Assembly (NCBI GenBank): GCA_020091685.1
Contig: CM034607.1
Coordinates: 25,023,253-25,087,252 of the forward strand
DNA length: 64,000 nucleotides
Source: Lutjanus erythropterus
Lineage: Eukaryota; Chordata; Actinopteri; Lutjaniformes; Lutjanidae
Direction of reading: 5' to 3'
Numbering within the stretch: position 1 is the stretch's first letter; every line of letters begins with the position of its first letter. The translations under genes were made by a program, and so were the position numbers. The notes beneath the pieces are model-generated. The model was not told the DNA's origin and ran no database searches. It saw nothing but the letters and a program-made list of their open reading frames with translations. This document shows positions 20,789 to 33,009 of this stretch, one piece after another.

Positions 20789-22684
20789 AGTACCCAGCTG
20801 ACCTATGTGTACAGTGAGACGTGATTGTAAATATAAATATTGAAAGGGTTCAACTATAAAAATGTAGAAAATTAAAATAAAAACATTAAAAACACACAGA
20901 TGAAAGAAATATGAAGGGAAATTGTAGATTTACATGTTGGTGAGTGGTCCAGCTCGGGGGTCCTGGATAGTTGGCAGGCATTATGTTACTGTGGGGCCAA
21001 GTGAGGGGACAGTAAAGAGAGAGAAATATGCATGACCAGGAGAAGAGAACAAAACAGGCAAACAGCCTGACTCCTGCAGAGATGTGGGGCATTATAGAGG
21101 TCTATGACCAGGGTCAAACAGTTTTTATCACCCCTGTTTATTCCCTGGTGCCAGATGATGAGGACTTCAAATTGCACTAAGATTGGATCTTACAAAAAAA
21201 TGAATATGAATATCATGGTTGGAGGCCGGCAATAACACCGGTCCAAGAGGTGCACTTACAGTACAAACCAATCTCATATCAATACACTGCCATAGATTGG
21301 GTTGCAGCAAGAAGTGAGGCATTCATCGTTGTTATCTTGAAGCTTAACAGATGGCAGATCTTCTTCTCTCTCTTTTTCTGGCCACTCTCAGAAAAGAATC
21401 AGCAGAGGTAGATTACAGTTGATAGCTTGGTGCAGAAAAAAAAAAGCCTCTCTCAGTGTGTGCTGTTTATGATTACGGCAGAGAGTTTGGCTACTCCTCT
21501 GCTTTCTGAAAATGATGCCCCAGTGAATGTGCACAGAAATTATAAAGGAACTGGAGCTATTTTAACAAGATGTCACATCCAGATAATCTAATGTGAGAAA
21601 ATGCAAAACTCTGAATGCTGAAGTTATCAAAACACATTGGGTGAGCTAACCCTATGGAAGCCTCATAGAGTGTTTCACAGTGGGTCATAAACCCAGAAGA
21701 CAGCCACGTTGGAGATACTGAACATAAACAACACATCAGAACTTGGATCTGTTCCTGATGATATGCTGCTTTTAAATGGGGTTGCATGTACTGTATTTAA
21801 GAGAAGATTTCACATAAGTGCTCCCTCTTGTGGTATTCATGATCTCATATGTGGAACTTTTCTGAAAGTTCAGAGTTCACAAGTCGTGTACAGAACTTCC
21901 CACAACAATTGTTTCTCATCAACTGACTTTGTTAAGAAATTGGTTGAAAAGAGATGTTTTAATTTTATTAAAGACCAGCATTTTGATCCAGACTGTTGTA
22001 CTATTAGACTATTACACTCAAAATTCTTAAAGTCTTAGAGGTTAGATATTTAGTTAATTGTCCAAAATTTAAAGATCAGTTGCTATTGTGGCTCTTTCAC
22101 CCATTCACACACCTTCTGGTTGTAGGCCTCAAAACCTGTGAAACATTTAAGGTCTTCAGTTCTGTATGGGGTCGGGGATAAAGCAAGGTAGTTCACTATG
22201 TCGGGATGAAAAACAGAAGAGTTAGCGGGTTGTCATTCCAAGATGAAGGAGCCACTTATTGACCTTAGTTTCTCAAAATGTTGCGCCTTGTCCTATTAAC
22301 CAAGTCTTTGTCCTTGGTTTGACAGATAAATAGTCCAAAGGTAAACAGTAGCTAGGAATCTTTATGGTAGGATAAAGATGAATTGGCCAAAGAAAGGAGC
22401 GAAACACACAGACTAAATTTACAGGGAGGCAAACCAGGGTCAGATGAAACTGATCAGTAATCAAAAAAGACAGGAAAAGGGCAAAGACAGGAAGTAAAGC
22501 AACAGAAACAAGACGAAAGGCAAGAACTGTAAAATAAAACAGGAAACAACTAAACTAAAACCCAAAACCATGACAGGACAGGGATCATGTCCTCTTTGCT
22601 ACATTGTGCTGATTATGGCCTATTCTTGTGATTATGGTATCACAAGAATTCCTTTGTGGAATTTCTTCAATTTGGAACAAACAT
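20789..22684. other. Noncoding, no gene seen
   Basis: Unique-looking sequence. The longest plus-strand frame (21709-22038, 109 codons) has no splice signals, recognisable domain or codon regularity, and is treated as chance. Confidence 0.45.
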
Positions 22685-22885
22685 CCACTTGGACTCAAAG
22701 ATGCACTGATTAGGTCAAAGGTCAAGGTCAATGTGACCTCAGGAGACATGCTTTTGGCTATAAGTCGAGAATTAATTAATTATGAATTCACACACATATC
22801 AAATAGGATAAAATGATGAAGTCATGGCATTTTATATCCAAAAGTTCAAAGGTCGGCTTCAGTGTGACATCATAATTTTCTACAA
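22685..22885 (+). repeat. Fragment related to the 12.9-13.6 kb array
   Basis: Contains CAAAGGTCAAGGTCAATGTGACC and later AAAAGTTCAAAGGTCGGCTTCAGTGTGAC, matching the CACAGTGACCTTGACC-type units near 13 kb. Only about two decayed units remain. Confidence 0.55.
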
Positions 22886-23964
22886 AAACATCAGTCCTCT
22901 GTAAAAATACTCTCGAAGTGAAGACAGCATATTTTGTCACTGGAAATGAGTGGAATCATACATGTGAATAGAGTGATAACTTTCATTTTGCCACAAATAC
23001 ACTTAATGCCTTTTTTTTAAAGTCTGCACTTTGTATGTTTTGACAAACATGGTTGTAAACTGTGATGTGACTGGCTGGCAGAGGCATACAAATGTGAGGT
23101 GGTAATTATAGTTTGATTGTGAAAGCCTATGCTACGACCTGGCTTTGTGCCCACATCCAGCTAGCTGCGAGTTAGTACATCAAAATGGGTGGCATAAAAA
23201 CAAAAACAGTCAGTGGAGAATACCAAATTGTGGAAAACACATCACGGAAGGCCAAGTCAGACGTTTGGGAGAAATCTGGTGTGATTAGAGACTGTGAGAA
23301 TAATGTTGCCAGTGGGTTTGCTGCTTGTCAAAAGTGCCAAAAATATTATCTTTTGATAGCCACAAGCTAGGTACATTGTCACTGGGGGAACAAACTGACG
23401 GCTGCAGGAGGACAGATAGTTTTCCATGAACACAAGTCAGTGACGTTAACAGGTCTGGGCGAGTGGATTTGATTTGGAGATAATTACGGCTAATGGTTTG
23501 GTTTTGGTACTCAGCTTTGTATGTGGGACAAGTGTCGGTTTTGAAAAAGTAGACTGGTGCACCACTCCAGTACACCTTCGTTATGTATTGCAGTCTGTGA
23601 TCAATCTGGACAAATTAGCAAATCCAAAAAGAAAAGGCTTGAAGCAAAGTCAACAGGCCATTGTGACTTTTCCAGATGCTAGGGTTTCATCAGCATACTA
23701 AACTTTAAAAACTGCTTGTGTAAGAGAACTGACAAAGGGCTTCATCTCTGCCACTTCAGCAAACGGCTGCTTGTGAATCATATTTTGGATTGTTTGTCAA
23801 TCCTTAAAGGGAAGTTGTTGAGTCATAACATTACTGTGTTGACATTATCCAACAACTTCCAAACAGGGGTGGCTACTCGAGGCTTTGCTTTATTTACGAG
23901 TACAAGATAAGAAGGTGTGTCAACATCCTTCGACTCTCCTCTTCCACGTCTCCAACGTGCGCTG
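22886..23964. other. Noncoding, no gene seen
   Basis: Unique-looking sequence. The frame at 23474-23701 and its antisense shadow lack splice sites and family resemblance. Confidence 0.4.
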
Positions 23965-24180
23965 ACGGGGCTCAATTTTGCTAGGACAACAGCAGTATTT
24001 GCATAATTGATTACACCTACAGCCTATGGAGCAAGGTACAAGCGGGCCAAAGGATGAGCAGCTAAGTACATGCAAATTCCAAGCAGAATATTCATGCTTT
24101 CCGATTGCGGAGCCCTCTCACCGGGATTTCTCCAGGCGTGCGAATGAAAAATTGTTTCTCAAACTTTGGCTGAACTTTCT
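23965..24180. promoter_or_regulatory. Candidate enhancer with two octamer motifs
   Basis: An octamer ATTTGCAT (23997-24004) runs directly into homeodomain-type AATTGATTA. A second octamer in the opposite orientation, ATGCAAAT, is at 24070-24077. The surroundings are mixed-composition, non-repetitive and CpG-containing (AACGTGCGCTGACGGGG). POU-domain factors bind this octamer. Regulatory function is inference. Confidence 0.33.
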
Positions 24181-24589
24181 TTACCCTCCATTGGCATTAA
24201 ATATGTAACACTGTGTTGCATGAAGCTAAATTTGGGCTGTGTAGGCACTGAGAAATCAGCAGTTTTCTCTTTCAGTTGTTTTTGTGTGCTGCCTCATTTT
24301 GGCACATTGTTTTTGTTTGTATTTGCTTGTGTGGCATGTGCTTGCACTTGCCAGCGCTTCTTTTCATCTGATTCCAAGATCCTATTTTTTGTGTTGTGTG
24401 TGCACACGATTGTGTGTACATATGCATGTCAGTGCGTGCATATGCTTTGAGATTACATCTGGTTTTCAAATTGCTTTGCATGTGCCATTTGCATTTACGA
24501 TGACATTTTTAACAGTTTCTTTAGAACCTGTGTAAAAGTCACCTCTAAAAGCATAAATTAGGAAATGAGAGTGAACAAGTGAGTTAGTG

Positions 24590-24770
24590 TGCAGATCGGG
24601 TAAATGATTTCCTCCTCCTCAGCCCCAGATGATGAGATGAAAGGCTGGTATGGGCACCTGAGGCCTTGAGGAATTATATCGCACTGTGGAGGTAGTAGGT
24701 GGTAAATTAATTGGACCCCGAAAATGGATGCCCTTATTGCTTTGCTTTGACCAGAAGATCAGGACACTTT
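24590..24770. promoter_or_regulatory. Candidate conserved noncoding element
   Basis: Non-repetitive, mixed-composition sequence (GCAGATCGGGTAAATGATTT, GGTAAATTAATTGGACCCCG) without coding potential. It includes a let-7-like core that is not a let-7 gene (see rejected list). Confidence 0.25.
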
Positions 24771-25249
24771 GTAACCTTATCAAGCCACAGCAGAGTAAAA
24801 CCCATGTACGTAAACCAAGGATTTCATCCATATACAGTGGAAACTAGTACTTAGCCAAAGTAAATGACACAAAGCTGAGACAATGTACAGATTCAGTGAC
24901 TACAGTCTGGCAACAGAGAGGGGCAGACACAAGCAGACCCCAGTGTCACAGATATACACAGATATCAGAGCAGGATACTTAAAAATTCTGAAATTTTAAA
25001 GAACAAGAAAAATGACCCTTTCTGGGGGGAAAAGAAAGAATGAAAGTGCTGGCTGCCAGATGCCGTATGTCACGTCCTGCCAAGAAAAAAGAAACCAGTG
25101 GGACACAGATATATAGATATCTATAAATAAACTGTGCTATACTGAATGCCGGCATCTTCCCAATTTGTTTGTTTGCTTGTTTTATTAGATCTATGGTTAT
25201 AACTAATGCTAACATTTATTCATTCTTTTTTATAACTTTATTTAATTGA

Positions 25250-25425
25250 ATAATATTGATTAAATATTACTCATGTTAATTCTATATAGTATATTTGATT
25301 TGATTTATCCATTTCATTATCTACTTTATTCTGTCAGCTTGCTATTTACCTTATTATTGTCTTAAATATTGTAACTGTGCTTTGGAAACACTTATAACTG
25401 TTCGGTCAATAAAGCCGTGGCTGCA
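25250..25425 (+). mobile_element. Possible LINE/SINE 3' tail
   Basis: AT-rich sequence passing into TGTAACTGTGCTTTGGAAACAC and GGTCAATAAAGCC, which resembles the GCTTTGGCAATA ... CCAATAAAGC tails of teleost non-LTR elements. No coding part precedes it. Confidence 0.4.
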
Positions 25426-25429
25426 CCAC

Positions 25430-27119
25430 GTCTGCTGGAGCTGATCACAGCCGTCCTAGACAAGGGTTGTGATTCCACCAGCAGCAACTTTGTGCATCCC
25501 TGCAGCAGATCTCCACTCTGCCCCGCTTCAAATACTTGCCCAGTCTATTTTGACAGATGCCGCGTCAGTCTGCATAGAGCAGACTGAGCAGGTAGGAAAT
25601 CAGACACAGGAACAGCAGAGACAATCCACTTAATTTTCAAAATAAAACACTCCTTGCAGGCTTCATAATAACAGACGTAAAATGAACAATTTAACATGGC
25701 AGAAGCACGAAAAGCAAGGAAGATCAACCAAATCATAAAAATCTGAGCAAGTAAACCTAATCAGACAAGCTGAAATGCTTCTGAAAGGCTGCTGGTGGTG
25801 CATAAAGCCATGTGGAGGACATAAAGATACCTTCATGTTCGTGGCAGGTGTTATGACATGGTTATGAGAGTGTAAGGACAGTCCTATGCAACTCCCTGCA
25901 AATAAAGTTTACTGAATATTTTCATCATGAATACAAAGTAATGAAACTGACAGCTTCACTATTTACAGAATTTTACTGTTTAAAAAAAAAGTAAACCTGT
26001 TGAAAAAGATTTTCAAATGACTTCTACTCATGAAGAGATCAAGACCAAGACCCCGCTCTAGAGGGCATTATCAATCTCCTCAGCAAAGGCTGTTCGTGCT
26101 AAAAAGCAGACTATTGTCATGCTGCTAGTTGAGATGCTTTATACATCACTCACAAATTACAAAGGCAAGGTACTGAAGCACTGTGTTCTCCAACTTTATC
26201 CTGACAGTGCTGACATCACACTACTCAAACTGCACCAAGCGAACCTCCTTGTTTAAACACCGCGATCAGAGAGAGAAAACATTTATGGAAATATTGTCTG
26301 ACACGGTGTTGACACTTTGTTTACATCAGTCTCTCTAATTATGCCTTGTAGAGTAGGGTAGACAGAAATGCTCTTTATTATTCACACATATACACACACA
26401 TACAGACACTACACGTACTGACTCACATAAAGACGTGTGAATACATACATTTTGTGCAGAGTGGCAACAAAATTTCTCATGCAAACCCATGCATATTACT
26501 TTTTTTGGTTGGATCACAAAACCAAATCAATCTGACTCAAGCCTGGACCGCTGCAGCCCAGAAAACCCAACAAATTTGTACCATGCCATACAAGTGTTTT
26601 TTCGTTTTTTTTAATCCGAACTAAGTGTAAGACTAACCTAATTAAAAGAAATCTGCAAATAAATAAACAAAACAAACAGAAACAACAGTTAAAACCAATG
26701 GAGTACTAAAAAGCTGAACTACATCCAACCGAAGACATACAGTAATATCTCCTGCATCACTGTAATTTCTGCTATTGCTGTATTTATTCTTACCTGTGCT
26801 AAGGAGGTGACATTTTCTGTGCTGTCTGTTTGATTGCAGTTTTACTTGTAGTTGAGTAATATTTCAGTAATGTAACAGGAAGCACTTTCCACCACTGGCC
26901 AGTTGTAGAAATGCAATGGCTGTATATCACAATCCACATTCACAGGTATCAGTAATCCTTGCACGTGTAATTGCTCAAACTTCATGCAGAGAGCAGGCGT
27001 TATAGAGCACTCAAGGTCAGTGGTTTCAGGGGACATCTGGTGCAATGGACTTGTCCTAAGTCCCACCCCTTTTCTCTCTTTTTGTTTTTAACTGGGGTCC
27101 TCAGTTCAAGGATACATCT
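25430..27119. other. Noncoding, no gene seen
   Basis: Mostly unique sequence with short A runs near 25981 and loose CA repeats near 26385-26405. No supportable exon. Confidence 0.45.
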
Positions 27120-27640
27120 GTAAATATATTTACTGTAATTTATCAGGAAATGCTATCAAAGATTTAGGAAACATGCTTAATTGAAATACTTGCTAGGCAC
27201 TCAGTCTTCCGTTGAAATTTCTATTCTGGGACAGTTTTAAGTTGATGCCTGTTTCATGTTAACTTGAGTTCAAATTAAGGCAGGATGTTCCTGAAATGAG
27301 TTAGTGTCTGTTTATGAGGCATAAGAAATCATTAATAATCTTTTAGAAAGAGTAGATGCACATGAGACAGGCAGCCACTAAACTCCAACTCTGGAGCGTG
27401 TATTTCAGAGCAGTGGGCTCTTGGTCTCAGGATAACAGGCTTAACTTAACATTAACAGACAATTGACGGTTATGAACAGCAAATCAACTTACAATGAACG
27501 ACTCATCGTCACCTGTTATTGTCAATTTACAGTTGTTGCATTTTTGCAGTGTTCCTGCAGCCCGCCTGAACTTGAGTGAGTCTGGGGAGGAGGGGGGCGA
27601 GGGGAAACAATTCACTTCAAGAATAGACTGTATATTAAAT
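27120..27640 (+). mobile_element. TTAA-type MITE, family P copy C
   Basis: Aligned with 2951-3559 (reverse) and 17200-17630. Shared words include TTGAAATTTCTATT, CATGTTAACTTGAGTTCAAATT, GAAATCATTAATAATCTTT, TTTCAGAGCAGTGGG, TTTGCAGTGTTCCTGCAGCC and GTCTGGGGAGGAGG. It keeps more of the 5' half than copy B. The right end has decayed or been replaced. Confidence 0.68.
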
Positions 27641-27789
27641 AGGCTTTCAGCTTATTGAACACGCTGTCTATGGCTTCAATGCCATATTGTCCACATTGCT
27701 TCTTTACTTCCAAGAAGGATCCATCTGCGTGCTCACAGTGTAGGCTACACAACATGATTATCCAAACCATGGTCTTTTTCTCAACCTAC

Positions 27790-28180
27790 CCAAGTATTTT
27801 TTGTTCCTTTTTTGTAGTAGGCTTGTCCTGCAGTACTGAGTACCTGGAGTTAGACTTACTTGTAACTTTCTCCTTTCCTGTTTCTTGTAAACCTTCTAAG
27901 ATATGCTATATGCTAGGCTTGTCTATGTTGAAAACAAAACAAATTCTGAAGATGGACATATATATATTCACATCTTAAGAACATCTTTTAACAACATCTT
28001 TTAACCATCTTCAAAATTTGGTCTTCTGTTCAACATAGACAAGCTTTTTTTTTCCACACTATGCCGAAGTCATGACCATACAGGAACGGAAAAGGTTCCA
28101 ATAGGCACCAGGCTTGCTCAGCTGTTATTGGAGGACAGAAAAAAGGGTTGGGACTCAGGTAGGAATTAGTTGCAACACTA
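27790..28180 (+). repeat. Repeat shared with 33010-33370, containing a long hairpin
   Basis: TATGCTATATGCTAGGCTTG followed by TCTATGTTGAAAA and ATATTCACATC matches the copy near 33110-33180, and a later CTCAGCTGTTAT block matches near 33310. Within this copy, 27917-27955 and 28005-28044 form an inverted repeat of about 39 bases with a few mismatches. It is probably a MITE family; ends are not defined. Confidence 0.55.
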
Positions 28181-28870
28181 CCACAATTTTAACAATGATT
28201 TTTCCCAAACATACACAATTATACTCTTGATCACACACTCAAAACAGATGAAATAATTCAGATTTAGATGAACAAATGGCCTAACAAATACACAGCTGAG
28301 AAAATGACGGTTCAGCCGGGCACAGCCGACATGATTCTAATAGTTCTGGCTTCCGGATTCGTAGAGGAGAGGACTAGTGGCCTTGGTGGAATTCTGAGCT
28401 CTCTAAGTGCACCTTTAGTTTACAATGAATGTACTGACAGAACACTGCTTTTTTTTCTGGGATCCTTACATCTGCAAGCCCGACAATGCATGCACACACA
28501 CAGACACAAAACGGTGTACTTTCCTCTTCCTGGCTCACTGCTGTGAGGACATCAGAGAAAATTAAAGCTGTTTAGGTGATGCTATTGAAGCCCTGAGCAC
28601 TTCAAATTCTCCCCTGTTCAACTTCTCTCATCTCTCAATCATTAATTTCTAAATGTCTTTCCACCCCTCTCGCTATTTCCCCGTGCGTGTCTGATTGTGT
28701 ACGAACCTGGTCCATATTGATTTAACCAGGTGCTCGTCATTGTGCGGTGCTTTTGTATTACAGCACCACAGTGTAGCTCGTATGCTCTGGTATTGGATTC
28801 CTAGGCAGGTGGGGGGGCAGGATACATGTGTGTCCCATTGCTCTACTGGTAACAGATCAATATGCTGATG
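28181..28870. other. Noncoding, no gene seen
   Basis: Unique-looking sequence. The part near 28640-28810 is mixed-composition but shows nothing specific. Confidence 0.4.
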
Positions 28871-28938
28871 AGAAGAGGAGAGAAGAGAAGAGAAGAGAAG
28901 AGAAGAGAAGAGAAGAGAAGAGAAGAGAAGAGAAGAGA
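28871..28938. repeat. (AGAAG)n pentanucleotide microsatellite
   Basis: An almost perfect purine-strand array of the pentamer AGAAG, about 12 units, preceded by one variant unit with GAGGAG. Open frames over it (EKRRE and LLFSS repeats) are artefacts. Confidence 0.97.
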
Positions 28939-29584
28939 GTATATCCTGGGGGTAAAACCATCACATTTTAGTCCCAGAAGAAAAATCCCCTGCAGCCTGC
29001 AATTTAGGCCCTCTTCAGGATTGGCCAAAATATATTACACCAGCGGCGGGTCTGATCAAAGTTAAGCACCACCAAACTCTTGCCTGTTGGAGCATGAATA
29101 CAGACATAACACGGCACAGAGAAATAGTTGTCTCATTTTCTAAATGTCAGCTTCATATGGTCCCACCAACCTACTTACCTGACTATCTACCGCTGCTCTA
29201 CATCCTAATTATGTAAATTATGCAGAAAAGGCTCTTCTTCTGAGCTCTGATTGTTCTATGAGGGATGCTATCCCTCACGTTGGACTCATAAGCATAAAAA
29301 TTGGTGTAATTATGTTCCAAAGGCACTGCACTAATAGGGTTATCTATAACCACAGCGATCTGTTCATGATTGGTTTCATTCATGGTGCTTTGCCACCGCC
29401 ACTCAAATTATTGTTGCATTGTATTTGTCAGAAGAAAAGGATATCCTTCAGTTTTTAAGAAGAGGTGCATGAAACACATAATAGGAAAAAAGAGTGATCC
29501 TCTCAAACAATGTCAGGCAGTTAAGTATTTTAAATGCAATATCTACGTGTAAAAGACTCCACATTCATACCACTGCGGTTAACT
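28939..29584. other. Noncoding, no gene seen
   Basis: No supportable exon, RNA gene or repeat boundary. Short overlapping frames at 29198-29552 are chance. Confidence 0.4.
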
Positions 29585-29808
29585 TACTTTAAAGGAATAT
29601 TCAGTAGTAATCTCAAATTAAACTATTAACATTTCTCTTTAAGTGCAGGTTGAACAAGCAAGAATCATTATGTTAAATAATCAGCTTCAGAGGTGTTGGT
29701 ATAGACACATCTTTTAACACTGGACAAAGCCAGGCTAGCTGTTTCCACATGTCTGATCTTTATGCTAAGCTAGGCTAAACATGTTCCTGACTCTAGCTCT
29801 GTAATTAA
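29585..29808 (-). mobile_element. TTAA-type MITE, family R copy 1
   Basis: Contains TGGACAAAGCCAGGCTAGC, then CTGTTTCCACATGTC and TTTATGCTAAGCTAGGCTAA, the core of a very common teleost MITE. It lies between TTTAAAGGAATATTC on the left and TTAAAGG on the right. A second copy in opposite orientation is at about 62391-62760. Confidence 0.7.
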
Positions 29809-29931
29809 AGGTCCAGATTTGTTGTTTTGTTGTCTGCTGGGCCTGCTTATTAGATTATCTCTGTTTAATGCATCAGATTTCCAGTATTGAGGTTTATACT
29901 TATTACGTGTGGTCCCAGTCAAATAAACTTC

Positions 29932-29968
29932 TAAATAAATAAATACATAAATAAATAAATAAATAAAA
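29932..29968. repeat. (AAAT)n microsatellite
   Basis: Tetranucleotide AAAT array of about nine units with one AC step near 29945. Confidence 0.93.
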
Positions 29969-30279
29969 ACATTGTCTGCCAGGCGTTTGGTTTGGTGTTG
30001 GGTAGGCAGCACGGAGTGGGTTTATCAGCACTTTTTCACTGAGAAACCAGTCTACTGGAAACAAGGCTAATGAGAAGACTGAGATTGAACCAAAACATTT
30101 GGGAACTCGCTGCAAAACCAGAAAAATAAACTGAAACACACAAATAATTCTATGTGGGTTTGCCATTGCATTACATATAACATTTTGATCTATTGTAAAT
30201 ATAAAAATATCAATTAGAGCTGTAAATGAATGTTGTCTCGTGATTTCTCTTGAAAAGAGGCTATATTGACAAAGTTTGC

Positions 30280-30858
30280 TTAAAGGGATAGTTCACCCAC
30301 AAATGACAATTCAGTCATTATCTACTCACCCTCATGCTGGTTTAAGGTCTGGTTTAGTTTTTAAGTCCACAAAAGACTGCTGGCGTTTCACAGGAAAACA
30401 ATGTTGCAGAATCTCCCAAAAAACTGACGTGAATGGTGACCAGTCAGTTTTCAAACAACCGAAACGAACACAAAATGCCTCCATTCTGTTTGTGTGGTGC
30501 AATCCAAGTCTCTTTAAGACCCGACATGCTTTTCACTTGCGCACACTGTCACACCAAACACACCCAGTTCAGATTGTGTGCACGCATGAACATGGCTCCA
30601 GGCTAAGGATCTACAGTGAAGATTTAGGCTAAAAATATGGCTGTAAAGGATATCTTTCAAGTCAGCTTGGAGGCATTTTTTGTTTGTTTGTTTGTTTGTT
30701 TGTTTGACAACTGGTTACTGTTCACTTAAACATCTTAGGGGATTCTACAATGTTGTTTTCCTGTTTTATGGAATAAAAAACTAAACCAGAACTTCAGTTG
30801 GCATGAGGGTGAGTAGATAATGACTGAATTTTAATTTTTGTGTGAATTATCCCTTTAA
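30280..30858. mobile_element. Long fold-back TTAA element
   Basis: The left end is TTAAAGGGATAGTTCACCC and the right end GAATTATCCCTTTAA, with TTAA at 30280-30283 and 30855-30858. The two arms, about 30284-30482 and 30664-30854, are inverted repeats over nearly 200 bases. Shared words are CAGTCATTATCTACTCACCC, CAGGAAAACAA and AATGCCTCCA, the right arm being reverse-complemented. It is a non-autonomous element abundant in teleosts. The (TTTG)n array 30679-30706 sits in the right arm only. Confidence 0.85.
30679..30706. repeat. (TTTG)n microsatellite in one arm of the fold-back
   Basis: Seven TTTG units. The matching position in the left arm (about 30448-30475) has CAAACAACCGAAACGAACAC, an interrupted version, so the array probably expanded after the element formed. 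Confidence 0.93.
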
Positions 30859-33009
30859 TGCACAGACATTAATATAAATCTTCTAATTTTACTATCAGAC
30901 AGAAAGAAAATGAGCATAATTCTGAAATGCTGAACAATTCTTTTAAATATTCCAGGTAATAAAAGTATTTACCTACTGTAAATAAATATTTTATAGCAAT
31001 TTATAAATAGTATTTATCAATTGTTAATTATCAATCATATTTGTCATGTTGTCACATGTACACCATATGGAACTATAGGTGTACACATAACTCTGGATGC
31101 ATCACAAAACTACCATTTGAATCTGTTTCTATAAATATATCTTCAAATATCTTTCACGTCAACACCCACACGCTGCAGTCATACAGATGTCAAAAAAAAT
31201 ATGACTTGATGCTTTCTTACATATCTCCATGGATGCAAACACACACCTCCACACACAAACACACATATATAAATGCTGCCTCTGTAGCTGTGAGGAATCA
31301 ATAAAAAAAAAGTTAGCGTAGTGCACGATGGAAAAGAAATGACGTCACCCGATAACAGTTACTGGAATAAAACCAGACCAACTGAACGTCCCACCTGCCT
31401 GTGGGCTGGCGACTGTCAGCTTTATAGACTGCATACACCTACAAACACACTCATTCCGTGTAACTCCCAGCCTGCCTCTCTATCACATTACTCTTCCTCC
31501 CACAGGCCAAACCATGAATCTTCATTCAGGGAGATACGGACAAAGACGGAGAACGAGACCGAGGCTACACAATGACTGCAGTGAGTCAGTGCTTGTAATG
31601 TGATTTGTCACTCCCTCTGCTCTCCCTCTGATGTGATTACGGAACGGGCTTCGGCCGGCCATGTCAGATGAGATGGTGGCCTCTGATAGGAGAAGCCGAG
31701 CAGAAACCAGGAAGCGCTTGGCTCGTCTGCAATCTGTCACGCCGGACCCGGGAATACCGGATTCAGAACATGACGTCTGTGTGGATGTCAGGGGAATGTG
31801 GAGGTGTGTTTGTGCGTGTCTCAATGAATTAAATAGACCTGACAGCGTTTGTTGTATATACTCTCATTTCTCTCTCTTACACATACAAAGACACTCACAC
31901 ACACACACATAAATCTGTCTGCATCAGATACCCTATGTATTATCTTAGTGTCACACACAACATCTATCACTTTGTGTGTGTTTATGTGGTGTGTATCTCT
32001 GGGACAAGGAGTAGCTTTACAGTTGTCCGGCTAAGCCTTTTGGTGATGCTTTTTACTTTTATATCAGCTTCTTCTCCTCACACTTTAGTTTGTTTTAAGA
32101 GAAACTTTCATTCAGTTTGTATAAATTGTGCAAAACATTCTTAAGCAGTTTGGTTTTGGTAACCTGACACCTGCTAAAACAGATGCATTAGAGGGAATAT
32201 TTAAGACTGCATCTGCAATTTACTGGCCACTCCTTGCCATCTCTCTCTTCAGTTTATTCATCAAAATGCTCTGAACTTTTTTAGAAATAATTTTCACTCA
32301 GGATCTGACTTCGTTGTGGATATGCCCTCTGGAATGAGGTATAGAAAACTCTATTTTAAATAAATTTTAAGTCTGAGAGGTTCAAAAGACGAACATTCCC
32401 CGAGGCTGTGAGACATTTTGAATGATAAAACTTTGCTACTTTAAAGTTTCCATGAAGTCAAAATCAATGTTCATGTGTTCTTATCACATACTTAGTGAGT
32501 TGTATGTAACCTATACACCAGTATCTGGTCCAACAGTGACAGAGAAGTTGTTTTGTAAATATTTTCAGAGTTTGTCTTCAACACTGTCGATGACTCATCC
32601 TGCAATGAAACGCTGTCTTGCTTGTCACGCTGTCAGTGTAATGGAGACTGCAGTGTTTCTGGGTGGCTAACTTTACAAAAGTACAACTTGATAACTTCAT
32701 TCACTGATTTAGGTGAAACTGGATCATATTTTGTGGAGTAAATATTTTATGGGTTTCCCTCTGATGTTCTTTGCAGAGTTTCCTGATGGGAAGGTAGCTT
32801 TACTTGTTGTTAAAGTAACTTAGCTAACTGCAGATCACTTAGCTGTGGTTAGCTGTAATGCATGGCACAATTGGCCACTGTAAATGCCAATTATCGGGCA
32901 GACACCAAAACTTTCTAGATGGATAAATAGATACTATAGGTAGGAGGAAAAACATGCAGTTTTGATTTTGAGGTTAGCTGCCTTGAACTCAACTAATTCA
33001 GCGGAGCCC
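30859..33009. other. Noncoding; CpG-containing block near 31.6-31.8 kb
   Basis: No exon is established. At 31630-31800 the sequence is CpG-richer (CGGGCTTCGGCCGGCCATG, GCCGGACCCGGGAATACCGG) and a plus-strand frame from 31661 begins MSDEMVASDRRSRAETRKR in good start context, but no splice donor closes it before a CA-rich frame end at 31912. The rest is AT-rich, with short CA/GT runs and TE-like words near 32820-32960. Confidence 0.4.

Noticed and set aside
24688-24700. GGAGGTAGTAGGT, resembling the let-7 microRNA core
   Set aside because: The following bases (GGTAAATTAATT) depart from the let-7 sequence, and no complementary arm able to form a precursor hairpin lies within 100 bases on either side.
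28843-29065. Frames made of LLFSS or EKRRE repeats
   Set aside because: Artefacts of the AGAAG pentanucleotide array.
29040-29100. Possible 5S rRNA-like fragment (GGTCTGATCAAAGTTAAGCACC)
   Set aside because: Only a short stretch resembles 5S rRNA; the remainder does not match and no terminator is present.
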